From contig JAVKBW010000019.1 in NCBI GenBank assembly GCA_040222995.1, positions 310,001 through 374,000 of the forward strand: a DNA stretch of 64,000 nt, given 5' to 3'. The translations under genes were made by a program, and so were the position numbers. Shown piece after piece: positions 53,162 to 61,001 of this stretch; the stretch's first letter is position 1, and the number at the start of each line of letters is the position of its first letter. Source of the stretch: JAVKBW01 sp040222995 (lineage in GTDB: Bacteria; Pseudomonadota; Alphaproteobacteria; UBA8366; Aestuariispiraceae). The notes under the pieces were generated by a model. It saw only the letters and a program-made list of their open reading frames with translations. It was not told the DNA's origin and ran no database searches.

Positions 53162-54505
53162 ATGCGTTTATCGCCCGCCGTTCGTATGTCCCAGTATTTC
53201 ATGCCTACCCTGCGCGACGTTCCGTCGGAGGCGCAGATCGTGTCGCACCGGTTGATGCTGCGCGCAGGGATGATCCGGCAGGAAAGCGCCGGCATCTATT
53301 CGTGGCTGCCGCTCGGCTTTCGGGTGCTGAAGAAAATCGAGCAGATCGTGCGCGAGGAACAGGACCGCATCGGTGCGCATGAAGTGCTGATGCCGACCAT
53401 TCAGTCAGCGGATCTATGGCGTAAATCCGGCCGCTACGACGATTACGGCAAGGAAATGCTGCGGATTACCGACCGGCATGAACGCGACATGCTGTACGGG
53501 CCGACCAACGAGGAAATGATCACGGATATCTTCGCCACCGGGTCGCACAGCTACAAGGACGTTCCTCGCATGCTGTATCACATCCAGTGGAAGTTCCGGG
53601 ATGAGGTACGGCCTCGGTTCGGCGTGATGCGGGGCAGGGAGTTCTTGATGAAGGACGCCTATTCCTTCGATATTTCCGCTGAAGCCGGCCGGCATTCCTA
53701 CAACAAGCAAATGGTGGCCTACCTGCGCACCTACGCGAGGATGGGCCTGAAAGCCGTACCGATGGCCGCGGATACCGGGCCGATCGGCGGCGATCTCAGC
53801 CACGAATTCATTATTCTGGCCGAAACCGGCGAAAGCCAGGTCTGGTGCCATCAGGATCTTCTGGACTGGGATCTGACAACCGTTGACGTGAATCTCGACG
53901 ATGTCGCGGAAACCCAGGCCCTGGTTGAACGGATCACGGCACCCTACGCCGCGACCGATGAGCAGCATGACGAAGAGCGGTTCCAGAAGGAAGTGCCGAA
54001 AGACGCGCAACGAACGGCGCGCGGCATCGAAGTCGGGCACATCTTCTTCTTTAATGACAAGTATTCCAAATACTTCGACGCCAAACTTGCCACGGGGGAT
54101 GGCGGCCAGGCCGTCGTTCAGAGCGGCTCCTACGGCATCGGCGTTTCGCGGCTGGCGGGCGGCATTATCGAAGCCTGCCACGACGATGCCGGTATCGTCT
54201 GGCCGGAAGCGGTGGCGCCTTTCCGGGTCGCTATCATCAACCTTCGTCAGGGCGACGAGGGATGCGATGCCGCCTGCGCCGACCTGTACGGCAAATGTCA
54301 GGATGCGGGCATTGAGGTCATTTATGACGACCGTGACGAGCGGGCAGGCGTGAAGTTCGCCGACATGGAACTGATCGGCATTCCCTGGCAGATCATCATC
54401 GGGCCGCGCGGCGTCAAGGCCGGCGTGGTCGAGATGAAAAACCGGAAGACCGGCGAAAAGGAAGAAGTCAGCGTCGAAACCGCCCTGTCGAAGCTGACCG
54501 GGTAA
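53162..54505 (+). CDS. proS: Proline-tRNA ligase (short alphaproteobacterial type)
   Basis: A 447-residue class II aminoacyl-tRNA synthetase that charges tRNA-Pro. Motif 2 (FRDEVRPRFGVMRGREFLMKDAYSF) and motif 3 (SGSYGIGVSRLAGGIIEA) are intact, as is the C-terminal anticodon-binding domain. The editing insertion between motifs 2 and 3 is missing, as is typical of alphaproteobacterial ProS of about 440 residues. The start is set at 53162, behind AGGAAAG; the ATG at 53186 (MSQYFMPTLRD) is an alternative. proS, lolC, lolD and dnaE in this order are conserved in alphaproteobacteria. Confidence 0.97.
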   Translation: MRLSPAVRMSQYFMPTLRDVPSEAQIVSHRLMLRAGMIRQESAGIYSWLPLGFRVLKKIEQIVREEQDRIGAHEVLMPTIQSADLWRKSGRYDDYGKEMLRITDRHERDMLYGPTNEEMITDIFATGSHSYKDVPRMLYHIQWKFRDEVRPRFGVMRGREFLMKDAYSFDISAEAGRHSYNKQMVAYLRTYARMGLKAVPMAADTGPIGGDLSHEFIILAETGESQVWCHQDLLDWDLTTVDVNLDDVAETQALVERITAPYAATDEQHDEERFQKEVPKDAQRTARGIEVGHIFFFNDKYSKYFDAKLATGDGGQAVVQSGSYGIGVSRLAGGIIEACHDDAGIVWPEAVAPFRVAIINLRQGDEGCDAACADLYGKCQDAGIEVIYDDRDERAGVKFADMELIGIPWQIIIGPRGVKAGVVEMKNRKTGEKEEVSVETALSKLTG

Positions 54506-54513
54506 TCGAAACG

Positions 54514-55758
54514 ATGTTTTCGCCTCTCGAACGGATGGTGGCTTTCCGGTACCTGCGCGCGCGGCGGCAGGAAGGGTTCATCTCCGTCATTGCCTGGTTT
54601 TCCCTGCTGGGAATAATGCTCGGCGTGGCGACCCTGATCATCGTGATGGCGGTCATGAACGGATTCCGCCACGAATTGCTGGGCCGGGTGCTCGGTATCA
54701 ACGGCCACCTGACGATCAGCGCCGGCCCGGTCGGCCTGAACGACTACGTATCGATGATCGACGGGGTGTTGAAGGTCGACGGCGTCGTCATGGTAACCCC
54801 GCTGGTTGAAGGTCAGGTCATGGCGACGGCGAACGGTGTCGCCAGCGGCGCCGTCGTCCGCGGTGTCCGCAAGCAGGATTTCCTGGCCCGCGACACGCTC
54901 GCGAATGCGGTAAGGCTCGGCGATCTTTCACGTTTCGACGACGGGCAGGGCGTCATCATGGGCTCGCGCATGGCGCAAAAGATGGGGCTGACCGTCGGCG
55001 ACAAGGTGAAACTGATTTCTCCGAACGGCACATCGACCGCTTTCGGCTCGGTGCCGCGGACGAAAACCTACGAAATCGATGCGTTGTTCGATATCGGCAT
55101 GTACGAATACGACAGCACCTTCATCTTCATGCCGTTGGCGGAAGCGCAAATCTATTTTCAGAAAGAAAATGCGGTGACCGCGATTGAGGTCATGGCGACG
55201 TCGCCCGAAATCGCGCCCGATTTGCGAACGCCGATCGCATCGGTGGCCGGCCCCGCCGTCAGGGTGCAGGACTGGCAGCGCACGAATGCCAGTTTCTTTA
55301 CCGCCCTGCAGGTTGAGCGGAACGTCATGTTCCTGATTTTGACACTGATTATCGTCGTCGCCGCCTTCAATGTGATTTCCAGCCAGATCATGCTGGTGAA
55401 CGACAAGGCGAAAGGCATCGCCATCATGCGCACCATCGGCGCCAGCCGGTCGATGATGATGCGGATATTCTTCATGACCGGGTCGTCTGTGGGGTTGATC
55501 GGCACGTCCGCCGGTGCGGCGCTCGGCATCGCCTTCGCGTTGAACATCGAACAGATCCGGCAATGGATACAGACTTTGTCGGGAACGGACCTGTTCTCGG
55601 CTGAAATATACTTCCTGTCGCGCCTGCCGGCGCGGATCGACAGTGTCGAGACCATCATGGTGGTGGCGATGGCTTTGTTCCTGTCCTTCCTTGCGTCGAT
55701 CTATCCGGCCTGGCGCGCCGCTCGACTCGATCCCGTGGATGTGCTGCGCTATGAGTGA
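54514..55758 (+). CDS. lolC: Lipoprotein-releasing system transmembrane protein LolC/E
   Basis: A 414-residue ABC permease that extracts lipoproteins from the inner membrane and hands them to LolA. It has one N-terminal helix (SVIAWFSLLGIMLGVATLIIVMAVMNGF), a large periplasmic domain (about residues 50-260) and three C-terminal helices, the MacB/FtsX-like layout. As in most alphaproteobacteria only one permease gene is present, so the protein probably acts as a homodimer with LolD. The gene starts eight bases after proS and overlaps lolD by eight bases. Confidence 0.95.
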   Translation: MFSPLERMVAFRYLRARRQEGFISVIAWFSLLGIMLGVATLIIVMAVMNGFRHELLGRVLGINGHLTISAGPVGLNDYVSMIDGVLKVDGVVMVTPLVEGQVMATANGVASGAVVRGVRKQDFLARDTLANAVRLGDLSRFDDGQGVIMGSRMAQKMGLTVGDKVKLISPNGTSTAFGSVPRTKTYEIDALFDIGMYEYDSTFIFMPLAEAQIYFQKENAVTAIEVMATSPEIAPDLRTPIASVAGPAVRVQDWQRTNASFFTALQVERNVMFLILTLIIVVAAFNVISSQIMLVNDKAKGIAIMRTIGASRSMMMRIFFMTGSSVGLIGTSAGAALGIAFALNIEQIRQWIQTLSGTDLFSAEIYFLSRLPARIDSVETIMVVAMALFLSFLASIYPAWRAARLDPVDVLRYE

Positions 55759-56449
55759 GCCGGCGCTTGAACTCCGCGATATCGTCCGAACCTACAAGAC
55801 AGGCGGAACCGCACTGACCGTTTTGAACGGCGCCAATCTGACAATTGCGCCGGGCGAATTAATCGGCCTTGTCGCTCCGAGCGGTGCCGGCAAATCCACG
55901 TTGCTCCATGTCGCCGGTCTGTTGGAATATCCGGATGGCGGCGACGTCCTGGTCGATGGCGCATCGTGCAACCGGATGCGGGATGCCGAACGAACCCGCA
56001 TTCGCCGCGACAAGCTGGGATTTGTCTATCAGTTTCATCATCTTCTGCCTGAATTCGACGCCCTTGAGAATGTGATGCTGCCGGAACTGATCGCCGGCGC
56101 ACCGAAGCGAAAGGCCCGGGAAACAGCGTTGGCGCTGCTCAATGCCGTCGGCTTGTCCGAACGTGTGAAACACAGGCCTTCGCGTCTTTCCGGCGGGGAA
56201 CAACAGCGGGTTGCAATCGCCAGAGCGCTCGCGAACGGGCCGTCCGTCCTGCTGGCGGATGAACCGACCGGAAATCTGGATCCCGCGACGGCGGACAAGG
56301 TGTTCGAAATTCTGCTGTTGCAGGTGCGCGAACGAGGATTGGCCGCCCTGATCGCAACGCATAATGTGGCGCTCGCGGAACGTATGGATCGTGTTTTCAC
56401 GCTGGAAAACGGGTTGATAAACCCAACCCGGCCAGGCAATTCACAATAA
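55751..56449 (+). CDS. lolD: Lipoprotein-releasing system ATP-binding protein
   Basis: A 232-residue ABC ATPase that powers LolC. Walker A is APSGAGKST (42-50), where Ala replaces the usual first Gly of the motif; the signature is LSGGEQQRVAIARAL and Walker B is VLLADEPTGNLD, with switch His in ATHN. The start at 55751 overlaps the lolC end by eight bases. An upstream in-frame ATG in lolC is not used. Confidence 0.96.
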   Translation: MSEPALELRDIVRTYKTGGTALTVLNGANLTIAPGELIGLVAPSGAGKSTLLHVAGLLEYPDGGDVLVDGASCNRMRDAERTRIRRDKLGFVYQFHHLLPEFDALENVMLPELIAGAPKRKARETALALLNAVGLSERVKHRPSRLSGGEQQRVAIARALANGPSVLLADEPTGNLDPATADKVFEILLLQVRERGLAALIATHNVALAERMDRVFTLENGLINPTRPGNSQ

Positions 56450-56573
56450 ACCGATATCATCTCACATGAAAAAAGCAGTAACAGGCAATAGTATGACGTG
56501 GGCTCGCAATTCCCGGATCGCTAGAATAGCGGTCTTGCACTCTGATCCGATGCATCTCGTCGAAAGAATATCC

Positions 56574-57719
56574 ATGAAATCAGTTGCCGCTTTCCTGCCG
56601 GCCGTAATGGCCGCTTTTCTCGGATTGACCAGTCCGGTCGCCGCTCAACAAAGCCAGACGCCACCGTCTGTCGATGTCGCCGTTCCGCTCCAGGTCGAGG
56701 TAACGGACTATGACGTTTTAACCGGCCGGTTTATCCCCCAGGAACTGATTGAAATCCGGGCGCGGGTTTCAGGCTATCTTCAGAAAAAGTCCTTCGAAGA
56801 CGGCGCAAGGGTTTCCGAGGGCGATCTGCTGTTCGAGATCGATCCGAGACCGTTTCAGGCCAGTGTGGCGAGTGCGCAGGCCGAGATAGCATCGGCCAGG
56901 GCGGATCTGGAACTTGCCAATCTCGAACTGGCTCGTGGCGAGGACCTTCTAAAAAGAAACAACATTGCGAAAAGCGAAGTCGACAAGCGCAAGGCGGAAG
57001 TGCAGCGCGCCCGGGCCGCCTTGAACGTCAAGGAAGCAGCCCTGCGTACAGCACAGCTTAATCTCGGTTTCACCAGGATAACGTCGCCGATCAACGGCCG
57101 GATTTCCGATGCGAAAGTCGACGAAGGCAACCTGATCGCCGGCGGCGATGCCGCGTCGCCGGTTCTTGCGACCGTTCTGTCCAACGATACCCTGCTTTTC
57201 GAATTCCATGCATCCGAAGCGCAGGTTCTTCGTTACATCCGGCTGCATGGCGGCGATAGCCGCCCGACGGATACAGGCATTCGCAATGTCGTTCATATTC
57301 GCCTGGCCGATGAAAACGACTGGTCCCGGACTGGGGCCATATCGTTTATCGATAACGCCCTGGACCCCAATTCCGGCACGCTGCGCATTCAGGCCACCGT
57401 AAAGAACGACGATCATGTGCTTGAAGCAGGATTGTTCGGCAGGGTGCGCGTTGCAATGTCCGATCCGTATCTTGGCTTGCTGGTTCCCGATGCCGCCATT
57501 GTTTCCGATCAGGCGACCAAGCTGGTTTATGTTGTCAACGCGGAAAACGTTGTTGAAACCCGGGTTGTCGAACCCGGCCCGATTCACCGCGGTCTGCGGG
57601 TCATCAAGAAAGGGTTGAAGGAAACGGACCGCGTCATCACGGCCGGAATTCTGCGGGCCCGCCCCGGAAACCCGGTGACGCCCGAGACTGTGACCCTTTC
57701 TCTGACGCCGCTGAATTGA
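56574..57719 (+). CDS. RND efflux pump periplasmic adaptor (membrane fusion protein)
   Basis: A 381-residue adaptor that links an RND pump to an outer-membrane channel. A signal peptide is visible (AAFLPAVMAAFLGLTSPVAAQQ). The lipoyl/barrel-sandwich half-motifs are IEIRARVSGYLQKKSFEDGARVSEGDLLFEIDPRPF and FTRITSPINGRISDAKVDEGNLIAGGD, with a coiled hairpin between (about residues 100-165). The beta-barrel and membrane-proximal domains follow. No lipobox is seen. The start at 56574 gives the signal peptide; an earlier in-frame ATG at 56466 does not. It forms an operon with the pump gene ten bases downstream. Confidence 0.93.
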   Translation: MKSVAAFLPAVMAAFLGLTSPVAAQQSQTPPSVDVAVPLQVEVTDYDVLTGRFIPQELIEIRARVSGYLQKKSFEDGARVSEGDLLFEIDPRPFQASVASAQAEIASARADLELANLELARGEDLLKRNNIAKSEVDKRKAEVQRARAALNVKEAALRTAQLNLGFTRITSPINGRISDAKVDEGNLIAGGDAASPVLATVLSNDTLLFEFHASEAQVLRYIRLHGGDSRPTDTGIRNVVHIRLADENDWSRTGAISFIDNALDPNSGTLRIQATVKNDDHVLEAGLFGRVRVAMSDPYLGLLVPDAAIVSDQATKLVYVVNAENVVETRVVEPGPIHRGLRVIKKGLKETDRVITAGILRARPGNPVTPETVTLSLTPLN

Positions 57720-57729
57720 GGCGCAATCG

Positions 57730-60700
57730 ATGAGAATATCGAGCTTCTTCATTGATCGGCCTATTTTTGCATCGGTCGTCGCCATCCTGATCGTTATCGT
57801 TGGCGCCGTTTCGTATTTCCGGCTTCCTGTTTCAGAGTATCCGGAAATCGTGCCGCCGACGATCCAGGTTTCCGCCACCTATCCCGGCGCGTCCGCCGAG
57901 GTTGTCGCCGATACGGTCGCCACGACGATCGAACAGGAAATCAACGGCATCGAAGGCATGCTGTACATGCTCAGCCAGTCGACTGCCGATGGCAGACTGA
58001 CGCTGACCATCACATTCGAGCTTGGGACCGATCTCGACGAGGCCCAGGTTCTGGTGCAAAACCGGGTGTCGATTGCCGAGCCGAGATTGCCGGAAGAAGT
58101 CCGCAGACTGGGTGTCAGCACCCGCAAGAATTCACCCGATCTGATGATGGTTATCCATCTGTTGTCGCCCGACGACAGCCGCGATCAGCTTTACATATCG
58201 AACTATGCCCGCACGCAGGTGATCGACCGGCTCGCCCGTATTGAAGGGGTCGGTCAGGCGACGATTTTCGCCGAACGGGCCTATTCGATGCGAATCTGGC
58301 TCGATCCGGAACGGGTCGCCGCCTACGATTTGACCGCAAGCGAGGTTGTCGCCGCCCTGCGCCAGAACAACATTCAGGTTGCGTCCGGGGCCGTGAACCA
58401 GATTCCGGTGCCTGATCCCGGGGCCTTCCAGATCAGCGTCCAGACCCAGGGCCGACTGGTCGAGCCTGAAGCCTTCGGCGACATTGTCATCAAGACCGAC
58501 ATCGACGGCGGCCAGGTGCGGGTGAGCGATGTCGCGCGGATCGAACTCGGCGCGCAGGACTACTCGATCAACGGCTACCTCGACAGGAATGTCGCGCTGC
58601 CGATCGGCATTTTCCAGCGGCCCGGTTCGAATGCGCTTGAAACCTCCGACGCGCTGCTGGCGGAAATGGCGGATATCGCCAAAAGTTTCCCGTCCGGGGT
58701 CGATTACCAGATTGTCTACAACCCCACAGAGTTCATTCAGGAATCGATCAACGCGGTTTATGAGACGATCCTTGAGGCTATCCTGCTGGTCGTACTTGTG
58801 ATCCTGGTGTTTCTGCAGACGATCCGCGCGGCGATCATACCCATCGTGGCGATTCCCATTTCGCTGATCGGCACGTTCTTCGTCATGGATTTCTTCGGGT
58901 TTTCCGTCAATAACCTGACGCTGTTCGGATTGGTGCTATCCATCGGAATCGTTGTCGATGACGCGATTGTGGTGGTTGAAAACATCGAACGCTTTATCCG
59001 CGATGGCATGTCGCCGCGGGAGGCTGCGCACAAGACGATGAAGGAAGTCAGCGGCGCGCTGGTAGCGATCAGCCTTGTGCTTGTCGCTGTGTTCCTGCCA
59101 TCCGCCTTTCTCGAAGGGATCAGCGGCCAGTTCTTTCGCCAGTTCGCAGTCACCATCGTAACGGCAACCGTGATTTCGCTTTTTGTCTCGCTGACTCTGT
59201 CACCGGCCTTGTGCGCGATCCTGATGAAGCCGCACGCTTCCTCGCACGAAAAGCGTGAAGGATTCGCCGCGATCCTGCACATGATGGGCTGGCCGGTACG
59301 GAAATTTTCCGAAGGCTTCAACTGGTTCTTCGGCAAACTGTCGACGGGATATGCACTGTTCGTGAAATCGATCCTACGGATCAGTGTTGTCGCGCTGGTC
59401 GCCTATGCAGGCCTGATCTGGTTCACCGGGTACCAGTTTCAGCAGGCGCCGAGAGGCTTTATTCCAACCCAGGATCAGGGGTACCTGATCGCGATACTGC
59501 AATTGCCGCCGGGGGCCTCGCTCGACCGAACCGATACTGTCGTCTTGCGTGCGGTCGATATCGCCCTGCAGGAGGATGGCGTCGCGAGCGCGGTCGGTAT
59601 TGTCGGTCTCGACGGCGCGACTTTTACAAACGCGCCGAATGCCGCCGTCGTGTTCCTGCCGCTGGCTCCCTTCGAGGAACGGCTTGAAAAAGGCCTGACG
59701 GATATGTCGATCCTGGGCAAGGTTTCCGCGTCGCTTCAGTCGATCAAGGAAGCCAACATCTTCGTTGTCGGACCGCCGCCTGTACGCGGGGTCGGCACCA
59801 CCGGCGGCTGGAAAATGTATGTGCAGGACAGGCGCGGGCGCGGTTATGAAACGCTGGAAAGCGCGGCGCAGGTTGCAATCGGACAGGCTTTCCAGGCTAA
59901 GGAAGTCGCCTACGCGTTCACTGTTTTCAACACCGCAACGCCGCGAATCTATGCCGATATCGACCGTGTGAAAGCGCAACAGATCGGCGTTTTGCCGGGC
60001 GATATCTTTGAAACGCTGGAAATCTATCTCGGTTCTGCTTTTGTTAACGATTTCAATTTTCTGGGGCGCACTTATCGTGTGACAGCACAGGCTGACGGCC
60101 AGTTCCGGGATACGGTGGACGATATCGCCGAACTGCGTATCCGGTCTTCCTGGGGCGACATGACCCCGATCGGCTCCGTCGCCACGTTCGAGAACCGGAC
60201 AGGACCGTACCGCGTCGCCCGGTACAACCTGTATCCTGCCGCGGCGATTCAGGGGACCAACAACCCCGGCGTCTCGACCGGCGAGGCCATCACGGCAATG
60301 GAATCCGCTCTGGACGCCAACCTGCCGGACGGGTTTTCCTATGAATGGACCGACCTGGCGCTGCAGGAAAAGCTGGCCGGGGATGCATCGATCTACGTTT
60401 TCGGGCTGGCCGTCGTTTTCACCTTCCTGCTGCTTGCAGCGCAATATGAAAGCTGGCTGTTGCCGCTTTCCGTCATCCTGATCGTGCCGATGTGTCTTCT
60501 GGCGGCTGTCTCCGGTGTCATTTTCCGCGGCATGGATAACAACATCCTCACCCAGATCGGGTTTGTCGTGTTGATCGGTCTGGCGGCGAAAAACGCGATT
60601 CTGATCGTCGAATTCGCCAAACAGTCGGAGGATCGCGGGTTGAACCGGGTCGAAGCGGCGATTGAGGCCTGCCGGCTGCGGTTGCGGCCTATCCTGATGA

Positions 60701-60891
60701 CGGCCTTCGCGTTCATTCTGGGTGTCGTGCCGCTGCTGATCGCAACCGGCGCCGGGGCGGAAATGCGGCAGGCGCTCGGCACGGCAGTTTTCTACGGCAT
60801 GCTGGGCGTAACGTTCTTCGGTCTGATCTTCACGCCGGTATTCTACGTTACATGCCGCTGGCTCGGGTCTTTGGGTAGCAAGAACGCCTGA
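57730..60891 (+). CDS. RND efflux pump inner-membrane transporter (HAE1/AcrB family)
   Basis: A 1053-residue proton-driven multidrug or solvent exporter. It has twelve membrane helices in two halves with large periplasmic loops. The helix-4 region carries the double Asp of the proton relay (GIVVDDAIVVVENIERF) and helix 10 the Lys (GFVVLIGLAAKNAILIVEFAK). The N-terminus (SSFFIDRPIFASVVAILIVIVGAVSYFRLPVSEYPEI) and EILLVVLVILVFLQ-like helix 2 are typical of MexF/OqxB-type pumps. There is no outer-membrane channel gene and no TetR or LysR regulator gene beside it, so both must come from elsewhere. The pair sits between lolD and dnaE. Confidence 0.95.
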   Translation: MRISSFFIDRPIFASVVAILIVIVGAVSYFRLPVSEYPEIVPPTIQVSATYPGASAEVVADTVATTIEQEINGIEGMLYMLSQSTADGRLTLTITFELGTDLDEAQVLVQNRVSIAEPRLPEEVRRLGVSTRKNSPDLMMVIHLLSPDDSRDQLYISNYARTQVIDRLARIEGVGQATIFAERAYSMRIWLDPERVAAYDLTASEVVAALRQNNIQVASGAVNQIPVPDPGAFQISVQTQGRLVEPEAFGDIVIKTDIDGGQVRVSDVARIELGAQDYSINGYLDRNVALPIGIFQRPGSNALETSDALLAEMADIAKSFPSGVDYQIVYNPTEFIQESINAVYETILEAILLVVLVILVFLQTIRAAIIPIVAIPISLIGTFFVMDFFGFSVNNLTLFGLVLSIGIVVDDAIVVVENIERFIRDGMSPREAAHKTMKEVSGALVAISLVLVAVFLPSAFLEGISGQFFRQFAVTIVTATVISLFVSLTLSPALCAILMKPHASSHEKREGFAAILHMMGWPVRKFSEGFNWFFGKLSTGYALFVKSILRISVVALVAYAGLIWFTGYQFQQAPRGFIPTQDQGYLIAILQLPPGASLDRTDTVVLRAVDIALQEDGVASAVGIVGLDGATFTNAPNAAVVFLPLAPFEERLEKGLTDMSILGKVSASLQSIKEANIFVVGPPPVRGVGTTGGWKMYVQDRRGRGYETLESAAQVAIGQAFQAKEVAYAFTVFNTATPRIYADIDRVKAQQIGVLPGDIFETLEIYLGSAFVNDFNFLGRTYRVTAQADGQFRDTVDDIAELRIRSSWGDMTPIGSVATFENRTGPYRVARYNLYPAAAIQGTNNPGVSTGEAITAMESALDANLPDGFSYEWTDLALQEKLAGDASIYVFGLAVVFTFLLLAAQYESWLLPLSVILIVPMCLLAAVSGVIFRGMDNNILTQIGFVVLIGLAAKNAILIVEFAKQSEDRGLNRVEAAIEACRLRLRPILMTAFAFILGVVPLLIATGAGAEMRQALGTAVFYGMLGVTFFGLIFTPVFYVTCRWLGSLGSKNA

Positions 60892-61001
60892 CCTGTGTCA
60901 CGGGGCTTCCTGCAGCACTGAGTGAAAATCGGCATTCATCCCCGGTATCCACAGGATCGGGGGAATGACAGACGCGCCGGACTCGCCCTAGTCTCTGAAC
61001 C

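Noticed and set aside
56519..56531. Small palindrome CGCTA-GAA-TAGCG upstream of the RND adaptor gene
   Set aside because: The arms are only five bases long and no regulator gene is nearby; it could easily be chance.
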